This document shows positions 17,112-30,572 of a stretch of 64,000 nt of DNA, piece after piece. The stretch comes from Aphelocoma coerulescens (taxonomy: Eukaryota > Chordata > Aves > Passeriformes > Corvidae). Below the pieces are notes generated by a model that saw only the letters and a list, made by a program, of their open reading frames with translations, did not search any database and was not told the DNA's origin. The stretch is taken from positions 51,354,078 to 51,418,077 of the forward strand of contig NC_091014.1 in assembly GCF_041296385.1 (NCBI RefSeq). The letters run 5' to 3'. The first letter of the stretch is position 1; each line of letters begins with the position of its first letter. The position numbers and the translations under genes are program-made.

Positions 17112-20100
17112 CTGCGGAGACACAAACCACAGAAGGTAGACTTCTAGTTGTCCCATCCCTTTGCATCAACCACAGCTACTGAAGGACTGGGTAAGAGGAC
17201 CACTCTGGAGTGCCCAAGCTCATGACTCATGTGAGATGGGGACATTTCTGGGGAGAAGGCTCTGAGTAAGTGGATTCAAGCGAGGGGGAAGCGGAAAACA
17301 AGAAAGATGTCCAAGTTGTCTCAACTCTGTGATGGTCTCACCCTCTGGGAGAGTGAGTGGATAACCATGGGAATACTGTAACCATGGTCAAACAGACTTA
17401 ATGTCTTTCAGAATTTTCAGCCAAACAATAGGAACACAATGACTTGGTTACATACCTTAGCTGGAAACAAGGAATTGCTTTATGTTTCTGATGCATGAAA
17501 ATTAATACCAAAGAGCATCTATGATTTTTTAAAAATCTTGCTATTTCTCCCTACTTCTCATAACTTTCATAAATTTCTATTGCAATTTTAGAATACTTAA
17601 TTTTCCATTTCCTAAGCAAATAGAGATCGTATCTTCAGTAGTCAAAAAAAAGGAGGTGGGGCTCAATTGCCTTATACCTACTGGTACAAATGAGAGCTGT
17701 TTTGAAGCCACTGCAGTCCTTAAAGAGACAATATATGTAAGCTCACCCACTGCTCAGGTAGACCATTTCTTGCAAAAAAAAAACAGGAAAAGAGAAAACT
17801 TGAACATAACTGTACTTTCAACTCTCAAAGTCTCGCCTTTGTTCTCCATTCCCCCCCTCCACCATCACAGCTGACAGTAATTAGCACCTTGGCTGGCAAC
17901 CGAAGCTGAGAGGGTGAAGAAGCTAACTGGGCTTTAGAAGAAGCTTTCCTACATGATCCTCAAAGCAAGTCCTCCCGGCCAGGACTGAGACATGCTGACT
18001 TGATGGCAGAGGCAGTGTGGGTGTGTGGGAGGCTTGCATGACTGCTCTTAGCAGTGTACCTGCTTGGGGTAAACAGAAAAGCTTCATTCCACTCCAATCC
18101 AACACCCCTCCCACCGCCCCCAAATTTCAGGCATTTATTTATGTAAATGGAAGAATGGGAGGGAGAAACACTTATTAAAGGCTCATTAGGTGTCAGTGGT
18201 TAATCTGTGAAACTCAAAGCCCAGCTGGGGTTTGGCATTTGAGAGTATCCAGAGTTCACATAAAACACTTGTCACCTTCAAAGCAAACAAACACTTCATC
18301 TAGCCATGAAAGAAAAATCCACTCTGAGGGCTTGGGGGGGGAGAAGAAAGGCAGAAGAAATCACCCAGAGACAGCAGTTTCCACATCCATCGTCCATCCC
18401 TGTGCAGGGTGAACACAGCACCCCAGTGAACACAAGGTGGGGGGTTTGTAAAAAGGTGGGCGAAGTGTCTGGACAGCAGGTCTTGCCTTCCCACAGGCAG
18501 AGAATGCCAAGGAGAGCTTGCCCCTAATGTTCCCTGCACCCATGGAGATGGTCTGTACTCATGCTAATATCTAAGCCTGGATGTGGAAAGTGAATTTCTA
18601 AGGGAATAAAGAGCATAGACTCACATGCTTATCCAGGGTCTGCTCAGCCCTGGACTTCCCACTCATTCACCAAGCAGGTCAATTTATCATCATCTGAGCC
18701 AGAGATTTCTGCAGGGCCACTTTAGCTCTCAAGTAACTGACCTCAAATCCCCAAAAGTAGTAACTGCCACAGGGGGCTCAGTAGGGACCAGTGATTAAGA
18801 TGCTGCACAGAACAGCCCAGATTTCAGCTCAGCAACATTAACTTATAGTAGAAATAAGTGGCTGATGAAAGTGACATCTCACAGAATCTCAGCAGTATTT
18901 AGATATCTCAGTAACAGGCATGATATAACCCCCTAAGTGATAAATTAGATCAGATAGGCAAACCCAACCCATAATTACCCAAAAGTTCTCTGGGACAGAA
19001 AGGGGAGTTCATAAGGCTGTGTGCCAGGCACGTCTCACAGTGTTGTACTACACAGAAACATTAAGAAATTAGGATAACAATGACAGCATTGCCACAGCCT
19101 TCTGTGCACTAAATCACCTAACCTGCAAATACAGTAGTACACATCCGATCTTATTAGCCCAATAAAATCATTCTAGATTGTGCAAAGAGGAAGAAAAACA
19201 GGATGAAGGGAAATGTTTTGACCTAAATCTCCAAATCAACTATGGATTGTCTCAAAAATATGTGCAAGTATTATATTTTATTGCTAACCTGAACAATCAG
19301 ACATGCCATATACCTCCATACATGTACAGATATTAATAAGAAAAGTCAGAAAATCATAGTGAATTAAAAGGGGGCAGACTTCTTTACATGCTTATGCATG
19401 CAAAGGTCAAATGTATATGCACATAGTTAAAGAAGGATGGTCATAAGCAACATGTGGGCAATAAGAAACACCACATGTGCAGAGGATGGAGACAATGCAA
19501 GATAAACAATACACAAATGTGTATCATATGCTAGATAATCTGCCATGAGAGGGAAGGAGCAATTCACTGTAGGGACAGAGGTTAGCAGAATTAAATGTCA
19601 CAGATTTGTCGAGGTAAAGATGCCTACACTTAAAGAATATAACCTACCAAGCTGTGCAGAGCAGAGCAAGCCATTTCTAAAGTCTCAGGGTACTTTGTAT
19701 TAACAGCCTGTGAACTGTTATTACTTGGGTTTTGCTGAGTGCTTGCCTCAGCAAAAAGAGGAAAAATAAACTACCCCAGGCATCCTTCATATTGGTCACC
19801 CTGCAGTTTCAAGACCCACTGGGTGTTCTCCAATCAGTCTAGTCATCCAAACTTCCACTAGGAGCCCTGAAGGGTCACAGAATCAGTAAAAGTAAGGATA
19901 CTAGGGATCTATAAAAACTCCTTTCTAATCATATTCTCCAATCCCTATATAATGTTACTTTATATCAGGACACAGATCCTAGGAAACAGAATTTCACCTT
20001 AACTGCCCCTTGCTCTATCTGTACCATGTCTGATCTTATCAAGAAAGTACAGTCACTTTGGTTTGGGGATGATTTTGGAGGTGTTGAGGCAGGGGAGTAG

Positions 20101-20489
20101 CTAACTTCTACCTTCAATATAAAATCCTGTTTTGGATAACAAGATTGGAAGCAGAAGCCCAACACATTTGCAAAGAAAGAAAGGGAAAATTATTGTAGGA
20201 CAAAAAGTTAATCATATATGCTATTTGTCTAAGCATATAAGTTATCCCATACAGACAAAAGGTGAGATTGCCTATGCAAGGGGAAAACAAGTGGGAGCCT
20301 TCTGAAAGGCTTCCAGCTGGCTGGCAAATTGCCTTAACCGCGGTATAATGCAGCCAGAATAAAAGAGTTCTGCAGTATGTTAATGCGCATCTTTAATGAA
20401 AGGTGCATCACATTAGTTCCTTGAAACTAATTCTTAACAGAAGCTTTTCTCTCCTCCCAAGGGAAGCTAAGGCTTGTAACAGCCATTTG
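17112..20489. other. Intronic stretch without recognisable features
   Basis: About 3.4 kb next to coding exon 4. I see no repeat family I can name and no coding signal, only scattered short frames and a G-rich run at 18334-18341. The sequence near 19870 (cacagaatcagtaaaag) faintly recalls a CR1 3' end but is too degraded to call. Confidence 0.6.
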
Positions 20490-20700
20490 TGGCAGATGTT
20501 TCCCTAACCTGTCCTTACACTGACAGAGAGACCATGGTCTCCACGAGCAATCTATTCCAGTGCTTAACTGTCCTCTCCATTAAAAAGTGAGGTTTTTTCT
20601 CCTGATGTTTAACCTAAATCTTCTTGCTGCAGTTTATACCAGGAAAGTGTATTTCCTTATTCTCCTACATGTGCTCCTTTCAGTGTTATCAGGTCAGTAA
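20490..20700 (-). mobile_element. Old CR1-type LINE fragment
   Basis: On the plus strand this reads as a degraded reverse complement of an old CR1 3' region. Landmarks are 'ctattccagtgcttaactgt', 'aaaaagtgaggttttttctc' and 'tgtttaacctaaatcttctt' followed by 'gctgcagtttatacc'. These are the 'failing-to-code' 3' segments shared by ancient reptile and bird CR1 copies. It is heavily diverged, so insertion is old. The orientation is the sense of GRIN2B. Confidence 0.7.
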
Positions 20701-22614
20701 GATATTTATAACAGAGAGGAGCTGATAGTCTCATTCAGTGGCTATCTTAAAAATTACATTGGCAAAAGCAGACCCCTGTTCAAATGAGCAGCATCCAGTC
20801 TCACCATTTACAAAATCCTTACCCAGATGGGTAGTATGGACAAGTACAAGCTACTCTCATGAATTTCCAAAATCATCTGTTCCAACAAAGGCAGAAGTCA
20901 ATCCCTGAGTTCCTCCTAATATGCCAAGGTAGGACCTCAAAACACAAGAGCCTCTGGAGAGACCCATAACTAGTGTCAACAGATGGAAAACTAAAACCTT
21001 ATAGAAACTTGGTTTTCAAGGATTAGGCAGGAGAATACAGTTCTGAATTAAACCAGAAATGTTCAGATACATTTCTTAGGCAAGATACTCAGCAGCATTG
21101 CAGTGGTATCTGGGGTGAAGGTTCAGGAGAGAGCCTGAATCTTCAGATGCTTGTTTTTCAACAGGCTGGAAGAAAACTATCTAGGCAAAGTCTCCTGATA
21201 GTTATTATTTTACTCAGGCTCCTATTTGCACGATGCCTTGCACCACTCTCTTTTCATTTACAATCTTATCTCAGTTCCTGCCCCCACCCTGCTATAGAAG
21301 AAATGCAAAAGGAACAAAAGGGATTTGGTTTCATCTGCAGAATAAAAAAAAAAAGACCATTCCAAACTCACTTAGGACTTGAACTGCTTTCTGCATTTTC
21401 CCAAAAGCTCAATGTTTCCTCCCTTATTATTGGTTCTTTTATTTTTTTTTTCCCCAGGAGCTAAGGAGTTTATTCATTCCAGTGGGGAAGCACTAAAGCA
21501 ACAACAGAGAGCATGAATTAGGAGGCAGAAATTCCTTCCCTATTCCACCAAGAATCTCTGTAACCTGATCTGCACCTTTGTGGCTCCACATTGTGTAAAA
21601 CTGAGATAATGGCACGTTTTTTACAGCTGGGGTGCACTGGGTAGATAAACAGAAAAGGTCACGAGGCTCACAGACACTGTGGAAGTGAGGAGACAACATA
21701 CACGTGTGTCTAGAGCTAGACGAGGGAACATATACAACATGCATCTATGAATGCTATAAAGGTGAAAACTTCCTGTCTTTAATCTTTGAAAAAAATCTTA
21801 CATAACTTTTACACCTGATTTGAATACATGAAAAATGGAAGATCAAATATAGAAAAGGTAAAGGTAGGATGTTGGGCAAGGGGCAAAAAATAGGACTGTT
21901 GTTGGTAATACAGATGATGGAGAAGCATACTTAACCCCTCTGGGAAGCAGGGCAAGTCCAAGGAGAAATAAGAGTCTTGTCAGTAGAATTGGTACAGATC
22001 CTGAATGAGGACATGGGAAAACCAGAACAACTGGGCAGGACCTGAAAAGGGCCACTCTAGAAGCACCATAGAAATAGCAGCTATAACTGGGACACTGCCA
22101 ATGGAAGCAGGCATTGCTCAGGGTACATCAAATAAAGGTGGACCTAGGGGATGCTGTTGTAACCTTAATGCTGCAGTAGACTGTGAAGAAATAAATCATG
22201 CATAAATAAAGTAGAATCATTTTGGATTGAAATAGGTTTTGGAAGGCTGGTGCAAGATATTCCATGAGGACCAAACTACAGAGATCTACTGTAGCTCCAC
22301 AGTCTTGGCTTTCAGTCTGGATAGAGATGTCATTACTGTTTCTAAAGAGAAATTTTATCAGGAACTAAGTTATTATGGGAGTATTTAGCTTCATAGAGAT
22401 TAGATGGAGAACAAATGCAAATTTTAACAGCAGCACCCTGATGTTTCTTTTTCTGGATCTGATAGTTGGCATATTTCTTTACCCCAAAATTACTCAACAG
22501 GCAATAGGTCGTGATGTTTTACACTCAGTTTGGGCAAAGCAGCAAGGAACCTTAGAGAAAAGCTAGTTATCAGAAATAACCTTGGATTGAGCGATTGGGG
22601 GAACAGAGAGCCTG
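20701..22614. other. Intronic stretch without recognisable features
   Basis: About 1.9 kb with no repeat or coding signal I can name. It includes a short A run at about 21345 and a T run at 21441. Confidence 0.55.
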
Positions 22615-22975
22615 TCTTGAAGGAGATTAAAAAGCTTGTCTAACCTAGATAAATGAAAGCTAAGAGGGGATATGACTGCTCTGTATAAATAAAGGGGGGA
22701 CAGACACACAAGGGAGAAAAGAAAGTGATTTTTAAGCAGGAAAAACAATGCTGGTAAAAGAAGAAACTGATTGTAAGGAAATTTGCCTTGAAAATAAGAT
22801 AGATTTTAACCATCAGAGGGGGAAGTTCTGAAACAGCTGCCCAAAAGTAGCTGTGAAAGCAACTAAAATGGGGTCAAGAAGAAGCACAACTGGTTTGTAA
22901 AGGGCTATATGATTTTGCTGCCCAGAGCAGAGGGATGGGACCAGATGAGCCTTTCCAGTCCAGTGACTATAAGGA
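22615..22975 (+). mobile_element. Old CR1/L3-type LINE fragment, plus strand
   Basis: In plus orientation the order 'agaggggatatgactgctct', 'gtataaataaaggggg', 'ttttaaccatcagaggg', 'gaagttctgaaacagctgcc' matches the 3' part of ancient CR1/L3 elements known from reptiles and birds. The end, around 'gatgggaccagatgagcctttcc', corresponds to the usual 'ctagatgacctttccagtcc' tail. It is strongly diverged and antisense to GRIN2B. Confidence 0.68.
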
Positions 22976-25900
22976 AGCAAAAGCAAGAGGAAGAATTCCA
23001 CTCAGCCTTTTCCCTTCAATTTTTCAGTCTGCAAATGTCAAAACTCAGTCTCAATCATCGCATCTCTGTCCCCCAGCTAACCCACATGAACACAAAGACT
23101 CATGCTAATGATACCTCCAACTCCTTTGCTCCTACTTCCCTCACTCAGCAGCAACACCTTCTCTAGTGCCCTGAGGATAAAACATTCCTCAGCTTTCATG
23201 GAAGCCGGTTAAGTTATGACTCTCACACTTACGGCGCTGGCATCACACCCATTACCAAACGTACAATCCCTGTGATGCTACAGGTCTGTATCCTCACACA
23301 GGCTGGTCTACAGCAGTTGGAGAAGAGATGCCACAAAGAGCAAAAATCTCCTGTTTACAGACACTTTAAGGTGATTAATTAGCCACATCAGCCAAAGCAG
23401 ACAAGAAATGGTTGTGAATGCACCACATGCAAAATTAATTAACACAAAAACAACACTCCTTCCTGAACCTCAAGTTCACCTTCCACAACCACCTGGGGAA
23501 GGCTGCTTTCTTGACTGCACCTGCAGAAGCTGGAATTGCTTCTAATAGCCTTTCAATTAAAAATGTAGGCTGCAGGAGATGGTGTGATTTTCTTCCTCTC
23601 TATATTTATACAGCACCTAGCATATGCCAGAAAGAGAGAGGCTGAGCTTAGAATACAGACAGGGTGAGGTACTTGCTCCTGCTTTACAACTCATTCTGGG
23701 AATAAAAGCTCTTTGCAGAAACATGGTCTTCCATCTCACTGAGGTCTGGCATTTACACAGCTCTTGCCATTTTTGCTGAAACATTTCTTTCCTGGTGCAT
23801 TTATATGCCTTTTGCAGTTGCTAAGGTCCTGTCCCCTGCCATGATTAGCCAGAGAAGGTTAATGAGGTATACTTTGAGCATGTCTGACTTCTGCAAAGTC
23901 AGTGAACTATGGGGCTCCACTGGTGTCACAAAAAGGTCAGAGCTGTGAGAATGCCAAAGAGTTTGCCTTGCTAAATCATTCCTCCAAACCAGAAGGCACA
24001 AAGAATTCAATACAGGTATAAAACTAGCCCCTCCAGGAGATGATGGTGGTCTTGCTGGTAGCATTAACTTGGTGGCCCAGAAAGTGGTTCATCCAGGCAA
24101 GGCTGGCTCATGCTGGAGCAGGAGGGACTCCAGGGGGACAAAGTTATTCAAGGACCTCAATGCTACCTGATGTATACATAACCATGATTTATGGAAATGC
24201 AGACTGCAATCAGCACAGGCATAAATAGGAGACATGAGGGGAGAGGAAGCTGTTAATGGTAGCGGGGGCTATGATCTGAGTAGGCTGGAGAATGTAACTC
24301 TAAGCTTCTAGCAGGGGCAAATCAGGTGTTAGGATTTGGGAAGAAGAATTAGAACAAAATTTATATCTTAACAAACACTGAAAACTGACTACCATCCAAC
24401 ACAACCCACCTTCAGCTAACAGGCAGTGACAGCACCTGACTCAGACTCTTACTTAATAGTGTTGCATACTTAGAGCCATCATGCCCTTCTGAAATGACTG
24501 TGTGAGGACAGGGGAGCTAAATAAATGTCCCAAATTCCAGCAACATCAGTCTGTTCTGATCCCGGTCTGGTAAATAAAATCTAAAGCCAGGGAGCTTATA
24601 CTGTCCCTATCATTGTTCATCTAAGGTGAAAGAAGGTTTCACCTTGAGCATTTCCACTGCTCTCCTTTGCAGATCTGGGGGGCAGGGGAAAACGTAGCAG
24701 GGATATTGGTAAGATTGCACGTTTTGTGTCCCAGGCGGTTCAGGAGTCACAAAGGTTTTTTAAAAAGTGTATTTTTATGTGCATGTATAGGCATCTAAAT
24801 GCTTTATGTAAGCATTTTGCGGTCTCTAGGAGTGCATCCGCATTGTGCAGGTGTGTGTCTGCATCCAGTACGTGTCCATGCATGTAATGCCCTATCTAAT
24901 GATTTTTCCCCTTGGCTTTCCCTGTTGAGTTCTGGGTTTGAGTTTCATTTTGCTGAGCTTTCATTTCTTTCACTCAGAATTTTTTTCTCCCCCTAAAGCA
25001 TGTTACACAGAGGGAGGGCTGCTTGCCAATTCACTGCAGTCTGGGAGACAGTTTAGAGCTTGGGCTGCTAAGTGGGTCCAGTACAGCGGTGTACAAAACC
25101 CTGACACGTGTGCAGTGACACCTACTCTTTACACTGATTGAATATCTCTCCCACAATCTCTTGGGACCTGAAGCTGAAGGAATGTTCAAAAATGCAGATG
25201 CAAAGGAAGGCCAAAACTGTTTCCTTGTGCTGAGAAAAGATAAATGTTGAAGCTGGCCCCAGCAGGGTTAGGAGAGGAGAAAACCTAAAGAGAGAGGGGG
25301 TGAGTTACCTAAATCTCACTGTTTTCTGTGCTGTGCAAGCAAGAGCGAAGGCACTGCTTGAAAAGTATCTCTGAGAATATCAGAGAGAGATCCTTCAGCT
25401 TCCAGTGGGGCGTGTCACAGTAGGCGAAACACCTCCCCACCCCACATACAGCAGCCAGAGCCCCTGCCCTCTGCCTGGCAGCCCCACACCCCTGTGCAGA
25501 GGTGCACACCTGCCAAGAGCAGCATTGGCACGGCTGTACACACGCCCCTCTGGCAGAGAGATGCGGGGTTCTCGGCTCTTCTCTCACTGCTGGAAAGGCG
25601 AGGATCAAACCTCTTCCAGAGGAATTACTGCACATGTTGGGAGCCAGATTCCAGGGAAAGCAGTTAGCAGTTGCAAAGCTGCAAGGTCCCATTTCTTTCC
25701 TCTCCCACCACTGACAGCACTGAGCTGGTGACTGCAAATGCTGTCCGCATCCACAGAACACCCTTAGTCAGGATGCTGGGTCTGGATTCACACTGGCACA
25801 GCCACAGCCAGCCCCACTGCCTCCAAACCTTCAGGGTGCATGTCTGCAGCCCCCCTCAACCTAGCACATGGCAGGGAGTCCTGCACAGTGTACCAGGGCC

Positions 25901-28900
25901 ATCTCAAGGGGCAGACAGCTGAAACAGCGTTCCAAGTTGTCACCAGATCTCCAAACTGAGTTGAAACAACAGGTCTGCTCTGCATCCTGGTTCTCTGCCG
26001 GGTCTCTTTTCTTAGCTTTGCAAAGGGACAGAATGGGAAGGAAAGCTGTGGGATAGGAGCAACTAGGGACATCCTTGCTGCTTTCCCTCTATCCCATGTG
26101 CGGTTAAAGGCTTCAGACTCTCTGATGGATGAGAACTAGAACTCCAGAAAGAGAACCCATGAGCTGCAGGACCCCCACCTGACCCACTGTTACAGCCAAG
26201 TGCTGGGCTTTCCTTAAAAACCACAGCATTCTGCCAAATTTGGGTAGAGTACTAGACAAGACCTGCCAGCTCTACCTACACCTTACAGAGAAGACTCAAC
26301 CAGGACAGAGCCCACCAGCAGGACAGCTGGTTCATGGCACAGGTGTGCATTACTGCCACGCTGGTTGTAGCCAGCAAGTGCTCTGTGAGCATCAGGGAGT
26401 GATTCTGCCAAAGATTTTTCCTCCTTTCCCATCCCATACACAGATACTCACACACAGAGGTACCCCCCAGCAGCAGTTATCTTAAGCCAATTTGAGCTTG
26501 GAGTCCAAGCAGAATTGCCAAAGGCCCAGCTGAGGCCATCTGGGCTGCAAGGCATCTCTGTGCAAAAGGAGCACAATCAGACATGAGTGTGGAGAGAGTG
26601 AGAGGTAACCTTGAAATCAGTGATTAGGAAAGGAGAGAGGAAGCTATGTACTTGCCAACCCCAGCTAGCAAAGAAGAGTTAAGCCAAGAACTCTTTTCTT
26701 GGGAGCATGGCCTTAAAGAAATAAAATTCTCCCCTTCTCTCAGACTTGATGGACCTCAGGCACATCTGTTTTTCAAAGATATGTCTGTCATTTTGTGCAT
26801 AAACATGTCAACACAAAACAGATATTGTACCATTTCTGTGGCCTAGAAGTAGGAGAACAGGCATGACAAAGGCAGTCTTGGAGACATAAGACGAAGCTAA
26901 GGCTCTCAGCAAGTTGCAGGATATCTTTTATGATGACATGTAAGTCCACACGTGGGATGATTTCTGTCAGTCTAGAAGTAGCTGGATGACTTCATGTATT
27001 TAAATGGGTGTGTACTGCATAGCTACCTCTGTTATAAGGGGAATTAGTAGTAAGCCTGTAATTAAGTTCTCTGACATTTTCCATTACAAGAGTCTGCAGG
27101 CCTGTTCCCTGAGAAAAACCAACTTCTCCATGTTTTGCAACAGGCATTTGAAAGTCAGCAGGGCAAAAACCCTGAGGCTAAGGGCACGATTTTTACTTCC
27201 ATCAAATTTAATTCACTCTTAACTGCATTGTAAACTGTTGAATAATCATAACTTCTTTTCTGTCACTTTCTTGCAGAAATTCTGGCAGACAACCCAAACA
27301 GCATCTGAGCATAAACATTTTAAGAGCTAAACCCAACACCTCAGTGAATCAGTGGGGACTCCCACCAGCACCACGGTAAGTACAACACCTCAGCTTTGGT
27401 AGAACAAGAGAAAGGCAAAGGTCCAATCAGGCTACACACAAAATGTGGACAAACCATCCAGGTTCTCTTCTATCTGTTTAAATGTGCCTCACTGTGAAAA
27501 GGTCACTTGCACTCCACTATTCAGGATGCAGAAGAAAGGCAAACCACTTTGAGCTTTCATGAATGTCTGTGAAACAAGTACAGGTTAGTCACTGGATTGA
27601 ACAGTCAGACTCAGTGCTGAAAGCTCAGCATGCATGAGAATGAACAATGTATTTTACAAAAAAGATTTTGGGGTTTCCTCTTACAAAACAAAGAAAAACA
27701 CAGCACATATAAAAAACCCACCACCAAGCCATAAAACAAACTCCATTAAGGGTAATTTATTTAAGCTGAAGTATTAGAAAATGGCAGGTTTACAGTTTCC
27801 TTTTCAGCCTTTCTTCCATCCCACTTGTGTGTGGACATTTTGATTCAAGTTTTAATTAATGAGTGCATGCAACTCTCTCCATGGAGTCCCTCTCTCAACC
27901 CTTGTACGTCAAAGAAACTTGAAGAAGTAGAATTAAGGTGGCCCGGAAAACAAGACTGGCATTTTCTAGCTTAACTTCACAAGTTAAAAATTGAATCACT
28001 GCTCTTTTATTTTCTGTATGTAATTGCTTCTACAGCCTGAATGTGCACGAGCTCTTACAAAACCAGTAAATGGGCCAAGAAAATATCAGTGAAGATGGAG
28101 AAAGAGCTGTCCATGAATCTCCAAGCACTGACAGAGGAAAGAGGAATGAAGAAACAGCAATGGACAGCAAGAAAATCAACCAGTGTAGAGATTACGCAAT
28201 CCTGTTTTATGATGAAAAAAGCAGCACTGACCTTGCCAAGGGGTTGAATGAGGCTAAGAAAGCAGAAGCCAAATTGGAAAAGGTGCATTGGAGAGAAGTG
28301 GAAGAGGGTGAAGCTGGCAGGTCCCTCATGGTCCTGGTGGCCAGAAGGTGAGACGAAAGGAAGGCACTAACCAGGCAGATCACACCGCACACAGGTTTCT
28401 CATGTTGCAGCAACACGCTCATAACAGACTAAGAGAGAGAGAGGGCTGAGGGCTGTACTGCATGGAAGGTGACGACAGGACCAAGGTGGTCTGGTCTGTG
28501 TAACCTCAGAGCAGAGGTACCATGGTAGGGGTAGATGGCATGGGGACAGTTACAGTCCAGATGCCACGTAGCCAAGTTAGTAAGGCTAAGCTGAGGGCTG
28601 AGGCAGCTTGCCAGGCTCACACAGCTGCCTTGCACCAAGCTGTGCTGATGCACCCCTGTGGCACTGCTCTGCACTGTGTGGATTTACCATCACAAGCATA
28701 TGCCAGCAAAGGCAAGGCATAGCTGGGTTTCACAGGGCGAACTTGCCCTAAGCAGCTGGGCAGCAGCTGTGCAGAGAGCAGATGCTTTCTCCTCAGATGC
28801 CCAGGAGTGAAGGGATCCAAGTGCTGGCTGTTATCTTGTCCTGTGCTTACTCTGTAACCTTAAGCAAACCACCAAAGCTTCCTGAAGCTCAGTTCTCCCT

Positions 28901-30530
28901 CTGTTAAAGGCTCTGAATAATGGGTCCCTTGTTGCAAGGGGCATGAACAGGGACCTGACAGCTGGGAGCAATGACAAGGGTCAGTATAGTAAAGAGATGC
29001 TTCAGCTCATCCACTCCAGAGGAACTGTGCAGCTCAGGGCTGTACCTACACCACCTTCACGCCCCACATCAGAGGAAGGACCTCTGCTGTAGAAGGGTGG
29101 TGGTTAGTGTAGAGCAGCCGTGCATGACGGCAGCCAGCAGTGGAAATCGTGCTGATTAATGACAGAGCAGCAGTACCGCAGGTCAGACACGTGGATCAGC
29201 AACTGTAAAAGGAACAGCAGGATTTTAGATTAACTAAAGCTCAAGAGAATATTCTTGGGTTTTCTCCACCTGCTCTGGAAGCTGAAGCGATGCAAGTGAC
29301 CAGGCAGCTGTCTTTCCTCGCTCTCTGAAAATACCTTTCCTGGAAAATGGAGCACAGCGATGCTCAGGCTGATGCAGTGCCACTCAGCCCTGCCCCTTCC
29401 AGCCTCCAGGAAGCAGATGCATCTCATCTCCCACATTCAACATAGAGCTCAATCAGTTGAGGCCCCTGGCCACAGCTCTTCCTCATAGCTCTGAGGCAGC
29501 CACTGTGCCATCCAGGGTCCCACACGGTAGTTCTCCACACACAGGGGTGAGATGTGGGTGGGTGGAAGGAAGGGACGCTGCAGCCTCCTCAGATGGCAGC
29601 ATTGCTTCTCCTGTCCTGCACTACTCAGAGCCCACCTCCAAGGATGGCCCCAAGCTGTGGCTGAGGGATGTTGGCTCACCAATGCAGTGCTGTCTTCCAC
29701 AAGGAAATGGAGGGAGCCTTCTAGACCAGGGCAGGAGAAACAGTCTTGGAGAAAGACTGAACACCAACACAGGCACAGTGGTGGGACAGAGCCCCACAGC
29801 CAGCCCAAGGAACATACAAGTGCAAATTTTCCTCAGTGCCAACTTTATAGGCCTAGTTGCTTTACTGTGCCAAGAATAGCCAGTAAGCCAGGCCTTACCT
29901 TTTTTTTGCAATAGGAAAGATCGTGCTTATGAGTGAACATTTATCCCTTCCAGTCTGCTGATTATTTCACCAGGCAAGCTGAACGTTCCATTAATATCAT
30001 CTTTTGTGGAGCTAAATATATACAGTAACCACATATACAAATACATATAAATACATCTCTATCTAGCAGAGAATCCAATTAAGGGAATATGTTACGCCTT
30101 AGCAATTAATGAATTCAACAAGCTGAGCTGCCTCTTGCATATGATTAAAGTTCATGCAATATCAATCATAACAGCAAAAAAGATTCCAGCTTTTCCTATG
30201 TGCTATCTACAAAGAAATTGTTAACATTTAAATCAATGGGCAAATTCAAGCGTGCTTGCAAACCTCAGGAAACATATATTTGATGATATACAGCCTGTCC
30301 TTCAACTCATGGTAGCCTGTTCTTGAATGCAGCATCTCGGGCCATCCCTGCTGCCTTATATATCTTTCTGCAGCATTTTCTGGATGGCAGATCTGTAAAA
30401 ATGCTGGTGTCCTATGGGTCAAAAGAGAGCAAATTCCATGACTGAACAGATCAGACTGACTCTAATCACTTGACTCATGCAAATGTTTTCCTTCTCTTTG
30501 TGTTCGGTTGCCAGTTTTCTGTTTGTATTT

Positions 30531-30572
30531 ATACATGTGTAAGTGTGTGTTTGTGTGCACACGTGTGTGCCT
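30531..30572. repeat. GT-rich simple repeat
   Basis: A degenerate TG/CA dinucleotide tract broken by single-base changes (gtgtgtgtttgtgtgcacac). Too interrupted to be highly unstable. Confidence 0.8.

Noticed and set aside
19870..19990. Possible CR1 3' end near cacagaatcagtaaaag
   Set aside because: Only a few short words match, and the following sequence does not continue the CR1 order.
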